From Hydrogenophaga intermedia (GTDB lineage Bacteria > Pseudomonadota > Gammaproteobacteria > Burkholderiales > Burkholderiaceae_C): a stretch of DNA of 21,762 bases. Both the position numbers and the translations under genes were made by a program. The notes beneath the pieces were generated by a model. It worked only from the letters and a program-made list of their open reading frames with translations, did not search any database and was not told the origin of the DNA. Of this stretch, positions 1-5,880 are shown piece by piece. The stretch covers positions 1 to 21,762 of the forward strand of contig CAMBOY010000012.1 of the NCBI GenBank assembly GCA_945869245.1. Reading direction: 5' to 3'. The stretch's first letter is position 1; each line of letters starts with the position of its first letter.

Positions 1-577
1 GCCCGTGCGCGGTGTCAAACACCCACACCACCCGCTCGTTGCGGGCAAACCAGCCCGGCACCCCACGCGCCGTGGCGGGGTTGACCGAAAACAACTCGCC
101 CGGCACATGCACCATGCGGCGCAGCGTGCCCGCACACGGCATGTGGATGCGGTGGTAATCGCGGGGGCTCAGGTAAATGGTGGCGAAATGCCCGTCGGCA
201 AACTGCGCGGCCAGCTCGGCGTCGCCGCCCACCAACGCCTGCGCGCTGTAGTGGTGGCCCTTGGCCTGAAAAATCTGGTCGCGCTCCATCGGGCCAATCT
301 GGCTGATGGCGCCGTCCACGGGGCACACCCAGGGCGCGTCGGCCAGCGGGCGGGCACCGAACTTGAGCGCGCGGGTGAAAAACTCGTTGAAGGTGCGGTA
401 CTGGCGGTGGTCGGGCTCGGCGGCCTCGGCCATATTCACCTTGTAGCGGCCAATGAACCACGGAATCACGTTGCGCACCCAAGGCGACCAGGTGGCGTTG
501 GCGCAATAGCCGGCAAAAGCGGTCAAGGCGCGCTTGGGTAGCAGGTGCTGAATCAGCACAAACAGAGCGTCTGGCAC
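1..577 (-). CDS. psd: Phosphatidylserine decarboxylase proenzyme, partial (C-terminus beyond left edge)
   Basis: This enzyme decarboxylates phosphatidylserine to phosphatidylethanolamine at the inner membrane and self-cleaves to make a pyruvoyl cofactor. About 192 codons are visible, reading off the left edge. The reading frame gives FNEFFTRALK, then CPVDGAISQIG, and then YHRIHMPCAGTLRRM, which is the family's conserved core. The LGST-type self-cleavage site near the C-terminus lies outside the window. The start is uncertain. No ATG exists in this frame near the homologous N-terminus; the GTG at 575-577 gives MPDALFVLIQHLLPK, matching the usual N-terminal pattern, while a TTG at 581-583 would add two residues. 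No strong ribosome binding site decides between them. The gene diverges from the ABC exporter that starts at 684. Confidence 0.88.
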   Translation of the reverse strand, partial: MPDALFVLIQHLLPKRALTAFAGYCANATWSPWVRNVIPWFIGRYKVNMAEAAEPDHRQYRTFNEFFTRALKFGARPLADAPWVCPVDGAISQIGPMERDQIFQAKGHHYSAQALVGGDAELAAQFADGHFATIYLSPRDYHRIHMPCAGTLRRMVHVPGELFSVNPATARGVPGWFARNERVVWVFDTAHG

Positions 578-683
578 AGGCAATGGGCAGCCGGCAAGGG
601 CAATAAAACACTGGGACGGGCATTGTATGCGTGCCCCCCGCACGGGCCCGGCCACAGCGCCCGGGCGGCGGCACAATGCGAGC

Positions 684-1616
684 ATGCCAGACACCATTTT
701 TGAATGCCACCGACTCACCAAACGTTTTGGTGAGCACACCGCCGTGCAAGACCTGTCCTTTGCCATCGCGCCGGGCGAATGCCTGGGCGTGATCGGGCCC
801 AACGGCGCGGGCAAAACCACCACCATCCGCATGTGCCTGGGCCTGACCGTGCCCGACGAAGGCCATGTGAGCGCCTTCGGCCTGCAAATGCCACGCGACG
901 CGCTGGCCATCAAAGCGCGCCTGGGCGTGGTGAGCCAGTTCGACACGCTCGACCCCGATTTCAGCTGCGCCGAAAACCTGCTGGTGTATGGCCGCTACTT
1001 TGGCCTGAAAGACGCCGCCATCCGCCCCCGCATCCCCGAGCTGTTGGAGTTTGCTGCGCTCAGCCACAAAGCCCAAGCCAAGCCGGGCGAGCTGTCGGGT
1101 GGCATGAAGCGCCGCTTGAGCCTGGCGCGCTCGCTGGTGGCCAACCCCGACCTGCTGCTGCTCGACGAGCCCACCACCGGCCTGGACCCACAAGCGCGCC
1201 ACCTGATGTGGGAACGCCTGCAGCGCCTGCTGCAACAAGGCAAAAGCATTTTGCTCACCACCCACTTCATGGACGAGGCCGAGCGCCTGTGTTCGCGCCT
1301 GCTGGTGATCGACCAAGGCCGCAAAATCGCCGAAGGCAAGCCACGCGAACTGATCGCCGAACACCTGGAGCCCGACGTGGTGGAGGTGTATGGCCACGGC
1401 GCCTTGGCGCTGGCACAAGACGAAGCACACGCCCCGCTGCGCGCACTGGCCAGCCGGGTGGAGGTGAGCGGCGAGACCGTGTTTTTCTACACCCGCGACG
1501 CGCGCCCGCTGTTGGCCGCTTTGGGCGAACGCCCGCTGCGCACCCTGCACCGCCCGGCCAATTTGGAAGACTTGTTCCTCAAGCTCACTGGCCGACAAAT
1601 CCGTGATGATGGTTGA
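684..1616 (+). CDS. NodI-family ABC transporter ATP-binding protein
   Basis: This is the ATPase subunit of an ABC-2 type exporter, 310 residues from the ATG at 684. An in-frame ATG at 627 would add 19 low-quality residues (RAPRTGPATAPGRRH) and is not favoured. Walker A is GPNGAGKTT at residues 38-46, the signature is LSGGMKRRLSLARSL, and Walker B with its D-loop is LLLLDEPTTGLD, followed by the H-loop LLTTHFMDEAERL. The C-terminal domain fits the NodI/DrrA subclass. The permease partner starts 115 bp downstream. NodI proteins of rhizobia export lipochito-oligosaccharides, but related pairs are common in free-living Burkholderiales where the substrate is not established. I therefore leave the gene symbol blank. 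Confidence in the family is high and in the substrate nil. Confidence 0.93.
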   Translation: MPDTIFECHRLTKRFGEHTAVQDLSFAIAPGECLGVIGPNGAGKTTTIRMCLGLTVPDEGHVSAFGLQMPRDALAIKARLGVVSQFDTLDPDFSCAENLLVYGRYFGLKDAAIRPRIPELLEFAALSHKAQAKPGELSGGMKRRLSLARSLVANPDLLLLDEPTTGLDPQARHLMWERLQRLLQQGKSILLTTHFMDEAERLCSRLLVIDQGRKIAEGKPRELIAEHLEPDVVEVYGHGALALAQDEAHAPLRALASRVEVSGETVFFYTRDARPLLAALGERPLRTLHRPANLEDLFLKLTGRQIRDDG

Positions 1617-1624
1617 CCACCCCC

Positions 1625-1698
1625 GCGCCGGCGCTGCGCGCCGTCACCCCCTCAAGGGGGCGGTGCCAGTGGGCCGGCAAAGCCGGACCCACGGCACC
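1625..1698. repeat. Hairpin-rich intergenic repeat (REP-like) between the ABC ATPase and permease genes
   Basis: Three palindromic units are packed into 74 bp. They are GGCGC/GCGCC around 1630-1642, CCCCCT-CA-AGGGGG at 1647-1660, and a longer imperfect stem from 1662 to 1698 (GGTGCC/GGCACC, then GTGGG/CCCAC, then CGGC/GCCG around an AAA loop). Runs of this kind, with a C5T/AG5 core, look like a dispersed intergenic repeat that I associate with Comamonadaceae; that comparison is from memory. No second copy occurs in this window. In RNA it would fold strongly and could reduce permease expression relative to the ATPase. Confidence 0.6.
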
Positions 1699-1731
1699 AT
1701 GGCCTGAACATCTCTTTCTCCGGATACACCT

Positions 1732-2553
1732 ATGAATGCCACGTCTCCCTCTCCTTGGTCCGCCCCCCGCCTGTCGCTGCGCTGGTGGCCAGTGTTTTTG
1801 CGCAATTGGCTGGTGTGGAAAAAACTCGCCATCCCCAGCCTGGTGGGCAACATCGCCGAGCCGTTGATCTGGCTGGTGGCCTTTGGCTACGGCATGGGCG
1901 CGCTGGTGGGCGAGGTGCGCATGACCGACGCGCAAGGCGCCACCGTGTTGGTGCCCTACATCCTGTTTCTGGCCAGCGGCAGCATTTGCATGAGCGCCAT
2001 GAACGCCGCCACCTTTGAGGCGCTGTATTCCGCCTTCTCGCGCATGCATGTGCAAAAAACCTGGGACGGCATCATGAACGCGCCGGTCACGCTCGACGAC
2101 GTGGTCATGGCCGAAATGCTGTGGGCCGCGTTCAAGGCGCTCTTCACCGTCACGGCCATTTTGTGCGTCATGCTCGCGCTGGGCATCAGCCACAGCCCCA
2201 AGCTTTTGTTGGCGCTGCCCATCTTGCTGCTGACCGGCATCACCTTCAGCTGCATCGCGCTGATCTTCAACGCGCTGGCCAAAGGCTACGACTTCTTCAC
2301 CTATTACTTCACGCTCTTCCTCACGCCCATGATGTTTTTGAGCGGCGTGTTCTTTCCGCTGGAGCAACTGCCCGAGGTGGTGCGCGCCATCGCCCAAGCC
2401 CTGCCCCTGGCCAACGCGGTGGCGCTGGTGCGCCCCCTGTTCATGGACACCTGGCCCACCCAACCGCTGCTGCACCTGGCGGTGCTGGCAGCGTATGCGG
2501 GCGTGGCGTTTTGGGTGGCGTTGGCGTTGACGCGGAAGCGGTTTGCGAAGTGA
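1732..2553 (+). CDS. NodJ-family ABC-2 type transporter permease
   Basis: This is the membrane subunit of the exporter whose ATPase lies just upstream, 273 residues, close to the usual NodJ length. The N-terminus WPVFLRNWLVWKKLAIPSL precedes about six hydrophobic segments. The conserved ABC-2 patch around KTWDGIMNAPVTLDDVVMAE (residues about 106-125) is the cytoplasmic loop that docks with the ATPase. The later segment FTYYFTLFLTPMMFLSGVFF is typical of the ABC2_membrane family, and the protein ends in a basic tail (TRKRFAK). The ATG at 1732 is preceded by only a weak purine stretch, and the hairpin-rich repeat separates it from the ATPase stop. Co-transcription with the ATPase is inferred from orientation and pairing. 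Substrate unknown. Confidence 0.92.
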   Translation: MNATSPSPWSAPRLSLRWWPVFLRNWLVWKKLAIPSLVGNIAEPLIWLVAFGYGMGALVGEVRMTDAQGATVLVPYILFLASGSICMSAMNAATFEALYSAFSRMHVQKTWDGIMNAPVTLDDVVMAEMLWAAFKALFTVTAILCVMLALGISHSPKLLLALPILLLTGITFSCIALIFNALAKGYDFFTYYFTLFLTPMMFLSGVFFPLEQLPEVVRAIAQALPLANAVALVRPLFMDTWPTQPLLHLAVLAAYAGVAFWVALALTRKRFAK

Positions 2554-2720
2554 GGGTGGGCGGATGACTGAAATAGGCTGGATGCGGACATTGGGGAACT
2601 AGCCCGCGATCTCTTCCTCGTTCGCCAGGTCCGAAAGTTCGAAGGCCTCATAAGGACGTCGTACTGACTCGTCTTGCGACATTAAGATCACGATGACACG
2701 CGATTTACAGGGACAACATA
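2554..2720. other. Non-coding stretch at the left edge of the HNH cassette
   Basis: These 167 bp lie between the permease stop and the HNH gene. Composition shifts visibly toward lower GC after about 2600, matching the cassette. A possible ribosome binding site (AGGGA, about 2709-2713) sits before the HNH start at 2721. A 27-codon minus-strand reading (2599-2682) has protein-like acidic composition but no other support. I see no tRNA, inverted terminal repeat or insertion sequence end. The promoter of the cassette presumably lies here, but I could not identify convincing -35/-10 boxes. Confidence 0.4.
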
Positions 2721-3416
2721 ATGGCTTGCTCCAGAGGCGCCGCGTCGCCTGATGCGCATACGCAGCGCCGACTCTTCGCCGCATCTGCCGGCTACTGTCA
2801 GAACCCAGGATGCTCCAACCATCTGTTCGTTGATGCGGCGGGCGAGTCTATTCACGTCGCCGAGATGGCCCACGTGTTCGCGGCCAACGATGGCGGACCT
2901 CGCGCTAAGCCGGGTCTATGCAAGGAGGAACGAGGAGCCTTCGAGAACTTGGTCATGCTCTGCGCGAACTGCCATACGATGGTGGACAAGGCTCCGGACG
3001 CCTTCCCGGGCAGGATGATGCTGAGTTGGAAGCGCGAGCACGCGAACAAGCTTCAAGGGATCTTCGGCGCGATGAAGTTCGACGACCGCGCCGGTGCCCG
3101 CCAGGTCGTGGAGCCGCTTCTGGCTGAGAACCATGCGATCTTCAAACAGTACGGTCCTCACATCGATGCCGCCCACAACCCCGAGAGCGGCGCCGCGCAG
3201 CAGTGGAAGCGCAAGATGCTGACACGCATCCTCCCCAACAGCAGGCGAATGCTCGCGATCCTTGACGCAAACCGCCATCTGCTTGGCGGGGATGAGAAGG
3301 CGACAGTGGAGCAGTTCCGGCAACACGTTGACGACCTGGAAGCCTTCCATATCGAAGGAAATAGAGAAGATGCTTCTCGCTTCCCCGGCGAGTTGCCCAA
3401 GATTCTGGAGGACTGA
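2721..3416 (+). CDS. HNH endonuclease-domain protein (first gene of putative defence cassette)
   Basis: This 231-residue protein has an N-terminal HNH nuclease fold. Four cysteines in two pairs (C26-C31 and C81-C84, CQNPGC and CANCH) would bind structural zinc. The catalytic signature is AH51VFAANDGG, then EN76LVMLC, then H85. A loop LCKEERGAFENL between the zinc pairs and a tryptophan in LSWKREH (about residue 103) are common in HNH proteins of defence loci. The remaining C-terminal 120 residues are mostly helical and show no domain I recognise; they may contact the partner proteins. The stop is 3 bp from the next start, so the genes are almost certainly co-transcribed. GC is lower than in the flanking genes, consistent with transfer. 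HNH nucleases act in restriction, CBASS, homing and phage packaging; which applies here is not shown by the sequence. Confidence 0.85.
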   Translation: MACSRGAASPDAHTQRRLFAASAGYCQNPGCSNHLFVDAAGESIHVAEMAHVFAANDGGPRAKPGLCKEERGAFENLVMLCANCHTMVDKAPDAFPGRMMLSWKREHANKLQGIFGAMKFDDRAGARQVVEPLLAENHAIFKQYGPHIDAAHNPESGAAQQWKRKMLTRILPNSRRMLAILDANRHLLGGDEKATVEQFRQHVDDLEAFHIEGNREDASRFPGELPKILED

Positions 3417-3419
3417 AGA

Positions 3420-4064
3420 ATGAACAATGAAGCGACCAATTGGGTGGCCAATAAGCTGGTGACCATGGAGGGACTCGAGATCGCCGAGCGCACTCCTGAG
3501 GATTTTTTGCTCGTCAAGTCGAGGAACGACTACACGTTCTTGGTCGCAGTTTTGGGTGTAAACAATGTGGTTGGACTGTCGGACGTAGAGCCACTCTTCG
3601 CTGGCGCCACCAAACCGCAGCTCGTAATAAACGTTCCTTCTAAGACCTTGTGGAGCGGCACAGCCATTGACCGCATCCATGCAGCGTCTGCCGCGTTCGG
3701 AACGCTGGGCGATGTCTCTCGGGCTGCCCACACAGCGGACGCCGGTTCCTATCGGGACAAGAACATGGGCTTTTTCATCAACGCGATGAAACAGCATACG
3801 AACGTGTCCAGCGTGTCGTACGTATATGAGACGGTTTTCAAGGTTGATCGCAAGATCGGCACGAGCCTGGTCATTGCAGTTATCGAAGCGTACAACATGA
3901 GCGCCGAGGACGTGCGCAACGCCAAGACTCGATTCGGGCACTTTGATGTCGTCGTCAAGTCATCGAGTTACGGTTCAATCACCGACCAGGCGGAAGAGGC
4001 TGCTAAGTCGATGGGTTCGCAAGCGTTAACGTACCGCGAGCTAATGTTGCGGCTGGCCAAGTGA
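3420..4064 (+). CDS. Unrecognised protein, middle gene of the HNH-nucleotidyltransferase cassette
   Basis: I do not recognise this 214-residue protein. It is soluble, with no signal peptide or membrane segment. The N-terminal third alternates strands and helices (DFLLVKSR, YTFLVAVLGV, PQLVINVPSK). The middle holds a helix AIDRIHAASAAFGTLGDVSR. The C-terminus reads FDVVVKSSSYGSIT, then a helix ending in LTYRELMLRLAK; the lysine-serine-rich strand followed by a small-residue turn is the most distinctive patch. A remote nuclease-like or Rossmann-like fold is possible but not demonstrated. A good ribosome binding site, GGAGG at 3407-3411, sits 8 bp before the ATG. The stop overlaps the nucleotidyltransferase GTG start by 4 bp, implying translational coupling and probably a complex with it. 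Confidence 0.8.
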   Translation: MNNEATNWVANKLVTMEGLEIAERTPEDFLLVKSRNDYTFLVAVLGVNNVVGLSDVEPLFAGATKPQLVINVPSKTLWSGTAIDRIHAASAAFGTLGDVSRAAHTADAGSYRDKNMGFFINAMKQHTNVSSVSYVYETVFKVDRKIGTSLVIAVIEAYNMSAEDVRNAKTRFGHFDVVVKSSSYGSITDQAEEAAKSMGSQALTYRELMLRLAK

Positions 4065-4351
4065 TACGCCAGCGCGTCGTCGCCTACCTTCGCGAGCTTG
4101 CTACCTCCCTTGGACCAGAGGCCGACGGAACTGAGTGGCATCTTTTCGGCTCAGTCGACCGGGACGAGCCGAATGCCGCGGACATTGACCTGATGATCCT
4201 CTGCAAAAGCGACGATCAGGCCGACGCACTTCGACGAACCATCGACCCTGATGGATTAGCACTGCCGCTTCATCTGGCTCTAATGACCTTTGACGAGGCA
4301 ATCGAAGTCGACGCGGTCCGCGTGCAGCGCAGCCGCGTAATTTTCCCATGA
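4061..4351 (+). CDS. Minimal nucleotidyltransferase-domain protein (MNT-like)
   Basis: This 96-residue protein starts at the GTG at 4061, inside the stop of the preceding gene. It carries the nucleotidyltransferase signature as FGSVDRDEPNAADIDLMI: G-S, nine residues, then D-x-D. The two aspartates of D-I-D are the expected metal ligands; a third acidic residue may be one of those in MTFDEAIEVD. The size fits minimal nucleotidyltransferases, which in known MNT-HEPN pairs transfer AMP onto a partner toxin. It is far too small for a CBASS CD-NTase or a tRNA-processing enzyme. No HEPN partner is visible; the neighbours are an HNH nuclease and an unknown protein, so any modified target would have to be one of those. 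The pairing is inferred from the overlap only. Confidence 0.8.
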   Translation: MIRQRVVAYLRELATSLGPEADGTEWHLFGSVDRDEPNAADIDLMILCKSDDQADALRRTIDPDGLALPLHLALMTFDEAIEVDAVRVQRSRVIFP

Positions 4352-4485
4352 ACCGCCGCCGCTACATCGTGGCTCAAAGAAGGGTGAGACCGCCCTTGTA
4401 CCTCGGTCGGAGCCCTGGCAACGGGTCGTGCACGGTTCAGATGGTGGAGCTATTCGGCGACCGTGAAGTCCGCTTTTGCTGCTAA
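4348..4485 (+). CDS. Possible small ORF (45 codons) overlapping the nucleotidyltransferase stop; perhaps a truncated fourth gene
   Basis: An ATG at 4348 overlaps the nucleotidyltransferase stop as ATGA and opens 45 codons to a TAA at 4483-4485. The peptide starts MNRRRYIVAQRRVRPPLYLG and continues VQMVELFGDREVRF before ending in two cysteines. The 4-bp overlap continues the coupling pattern of the cassette, and composition matches the cassette rather than the core genome. The end coincides with the converging VOC gene, so this may be the 5' part of a longer gene cut at the cassette boundary. A small hairpin (GCTGC-TAA-GCAGC, 4478-4490) covers the stop. No family recognised, and a chance ORF is possible. 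Confidence 0.35.
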   Translation: MNRRRYIVAQRRVRPPLYLGRSPGNGSCTVQMVELFGDREVRFCC

Positions 4486-4887
4486 GCAGCCATTTCCCTC
4501 TACCCCATGACAAGCCACACAAAGCTTGTTCCCATCAGGATCGCGGAAGTACGCGCCGTAGTAATTTGCGTGGTACTCGGGCCGCAAGCCGGGCGGGCCG
4601 TCGCAGGTGCCGCCGTGGGCCAGCGCCAGGGCGTGCACGTCTTGCACTTGCTGGCGTGACGCAGCCAAAAACGCGACCATCTGGCCATTGCCCGGGTGGT
4701 GCGGCGCTTGGTTGTGTGGGCGGCCAATGAGGAACAGCGGCCGAGGGTCTGGCGACGATTGCCAGCCCGCCCACGGGTGGTCTTCTTCCAAGAACCGAAA
4801 CTGCACGCCCAGCGCTTGCAGCACGGGTGTGTAAAACGCCATGGCGCGTTTGAAATCGCTCACGCCAACCATGATGTGTGAAAACAT
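4450..4887 (-). CDS. VOC family (glyoxalase/bleomycin-resistance fold) protein
   Basis: This 145-residue protein starts at the ATG at 4887 (MFSHIMVGVSDFKRAMAFY). A longer in-frame reading would extend into brnA and is not favoured. The start motif HIMVGVSDFKRAMAFYTPVL and the late motif YYGAYFRDPDGNKLCVACHG are the paired beta-alpha-beta modules of the vicinal oxygen chelate fold. The early histidine and the late glutamate/aspartate region are where a metal site would form. Substrate cannot be assigned; relatives include glyoxalases, dioxygenases and resistance proteins. The final 15 residues or so (GNGCLAAKADFTVAE) run past where many relatives end and into the edge of the neighbouring cassette. 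The start lies 13 bp after the brnA stop, so it may be read through from brnTA. Confidence 0.85.
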   Translation of the reverse strand: MFSHIMVGVSDFKRAMAFYTPVLQALGVQFRFLEEDHPWAGWQSSPDPRPLFLIGRPHNQAPHHPGNGQMVAFLAASRQQVQDVHALALAHGGTCDGPPGLRPEYHANYYGAYFRDPDGNKLCVACHGVEGNGCLAAKADFTVAE

Positions 4888-4900
4888 GGCCGGGCTTTTT

Positions 4901-5188
4901 TCAGTTTGAAGCCCGCACCACGGGTGCGCGTGCCAGCCGGTCGGCCATGCGCGTTTGCCAGCCCGGACCGGTGGCCCGCCACTTGGCAATCACATCGGTG
5001 GGCAAGCGCAAGGAAATCAGTTGCCTTGGGTTTTCGGACTTGGGGCGTCCACCTTTTTTCACCACGGCACGGCTCAGCATGTCGTCGGTGAGCTCCGGCA
5101 GATCTTTGTATTCCGCAGGCTTCACCACATGCGCGTCGACGCGCGCAAGGTCAGAGCCCAAAGTACGGGGCGAGGCGCGTTTGTTCAC
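4901..5188 (-). CDS. brnA: BrnA family type II antitoxin
   Basis: This 95-residue antitoxin neutralises BrnT and, in the family, represses its own operon. It begins with GTG at 5186-5188 (MNKRASPRTLGSDLARVDAHV). The N-terminal half is the flexible toxin-binding segment: AEYKDLPELTDDMLSRAVVKKGGRPK. The second half is a ribbon-helix-helix DNA-binding domain with the strand QLISLRLPTDVIAKWRATG followed by the helix WQTRMADRL. The GTG overlaps the present brnT stop by 4 bp, and would overlap the restored brnT end by 38 bp. The antitoxin looks intact although its toxin partner is frameshifted, so it may persist as a repressor of its own promoter. Confidence 0.9.
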   Translation of the reverse strand: MNKRASPRTLGSDLARVDAHVVKPAEYKDLPELTDDMLSRAVVKKGGRPKSENPRQLISLRLPTDVIAKWRATGPGWQTRMADRLARAPVVRASN

Positions 5189-5427
5189 GATCGTTTGCCT
5201 TTCTCATACTGAAAATGTGACGCCCCGCGCCACGCGGTGGTGTAGCCAATCACCACCATGCGCTCAGCCAGCAGGCCGTAGCAAATGATCCGCTGCTCAC
5301 CATAGTCTTTGCGCGTGTCTTCAACCTCAACAGTCAGGCCCTCAAACACGACAACCGCGTCCTCAAAATCCAATCCACGATCGGCCAATGCCTTTTCGCG
5401 TTTGGCGGGATCGTAGGAGATACGCAT
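5151..5427 (-). pseudogene. brnT: BrnT family toxin with frameshifted C-terminus
   Basis: BrnT is a RelE-fold ribonuclease that inhibits translation. The N-terminal 63 residues are canonical: MRISYDPAKREKALADRG, then LDFEDAVVVFEG, a DYGEQR motif and RMVVIGYT. The frame then gives an untypical tail and stops at 5185 (80 codons). Reading one base out of frame from about 5240 restores the family ending PRG-x-GRHIFSMRKANDREQ and continues to a TGA at 5151, for about 91 residues, the normal family length. One extra base in the ACCACCGCG region (minus strand, about 5236-5241) explains this. The missing segment contains the conserved basic RK-x-N-x-RE patch, so the present product is probably inactive. 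A sequencing error or programmed frameshift are the alternatives. Confidence 0.85.
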
Positions 5428-5433
5428 GGGGTT

Positions 5434-5462
5434 ATTGTATTTACAAAAACTGGGCTGCGCAA
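5434..5462 (-). promoter_or_regulatory. Candidate promoter of brnTA with overlapping inverted-repeat operator
   Basis: On the minus strand TTGCGC (5457-5462) and TACAAT (5434-5439) are separated by exactly 17 bp, a good sigma-70 arrangement. The inverted repeat TTGTA-AA-TACAA (5435-5446) covers the -10 box and is a likely BrnA operator. Only 6 bp separate the -10 from the brnT ATG, so the transcript would be leaderless or nearly so. Confidence 0.6.
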
Positions 5463-5489
5463 CAGCATGTGATGTCGTTACAGATGGTC

Positions 5490-5518
5490 TTGCGGCCCTC
5501 TCCAGCGAAAGCTACGAT
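5490..5518 (+). promoter_or_regulatory. Candidate sigma-70 promoter of the ParD-like antitoxin gene
   Basis: TTGCGG (5490-5495) and TACGAT (5513-5518) are separated by 17 bp. Transcription would start near 5525, ahead of a ribosome binding site AGAGG (5533-5537) and the ATG at 5544. The spacing of all three elements is consistent, which supports the start of the frameshifted antitoxin gene. Confidence 0.55.
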
Positions 5519-5543
5519 TGCGGTCAATCCTGAGAGGCACGCC

Positions 5544-5787
5544 ATGTCCACCGTTTCCATCCGCATCGATGCGTCTTTGGCCGATGCCGCCCGTGTGGCG
5601 GCCAAAGCAGCGCTTCGCACCGTGCAAGGTGCAAGTGGAGTTCTGGGCCAAAGTGGGTCGGTCCGCTCTCGACAACCCCGATTTGCCAGCCGCATTTATT
5701 GCGGAAAGTTTGACGAGCCAGGCGGAACCACTTGAAGACCGCACGCCCTTTGCGCCACGTAGCCGCACCGTTCCTCAGCAAGGGTGA
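5544..5787 (+). pseudogene. ParD-like antitoxin, disrupted by a single-base frameshift
   Basis: The ATG at 5544 follows AGAGG and gives MSTVSIRIDASLADAARVAA, a ribbon-helix-helix start typical of ParD-like antitoxins. The reading frame then departs after LRTVQG and stops at 5735. In the next frame the expected continuation GQVEFWAKVGRSALDNPDLP appears and runs to a TGA at 5787. Removing one base near 5631 (GCAAGGTGCAAG) joins the two halves into a single protein of about 80 residues. No cognate ParE-like toxin lies adjacent; the next gene is higB. It is therefore an orphan, probably a relic. A sequencing error is an alternative, though the neighbouring brnT has the same kind of lesion. Confidence 0.75.
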
Positions 5788-5860
5788 GCTGGCAACACCC
5801 AGGGCAACATAAGAGTTTCCATCTTGCTCAAAGAGCCGTGGTTTATTGCCTCGATAAAAC

Positions 5861-5880
5861 GTATACATGTCGTATACAAT
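5861..5880 (+). promoter_or_regulatory. Candidate higBA promoter/operator: two GTATAC palindromes 11 bp apart
   Basis: GTATAC occurs at 5861-5866 and 5872-5877, one helical turn apart, giving two dyads on the same face of DNA, as expected for a dimeric HigA repressor. The second overlaps a TACAAT -10 box (5875-5880). The -35 region is poor (CGATAA at 17 bp; TTGCCT lies too far away). The higB ATG at 5886 is only 5 bp beyond the -10, so the toxin mRNA would be leaderless. Confidence 0.55.

Noticed and set aside
15..1598. Long open minus-strand reading of 527 codons
   Set aside because: It is antisense to the ABC ATPase and out of frame with psd; composition is the alanine/glutamine/histidine-rich pattern of a high-GC shadow frame.
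2599..2682. 27-codon minus-strand ORF (MSQDESVRRPYEAFELSD...)
   Set aside because: Protein-like composition but very short, no ribosome binding site seen and no family recognised; kept only as a note on the gap before the HNH gene.
2721..4351. CBASS with a CD-NTase
   Set aside because: The nucleotidyltransferase is only 96 residues and lacks the rest of a CD-NTase fold; the HNH protein has no SAVED domain.
4061..4351. Classic MNT-HEPN toxin-antitoxin pair
   Set aside because: No HEPN motif (R-x4-6-H) protein of the right size adjoins it; the upstream partner does not look like HEPN.
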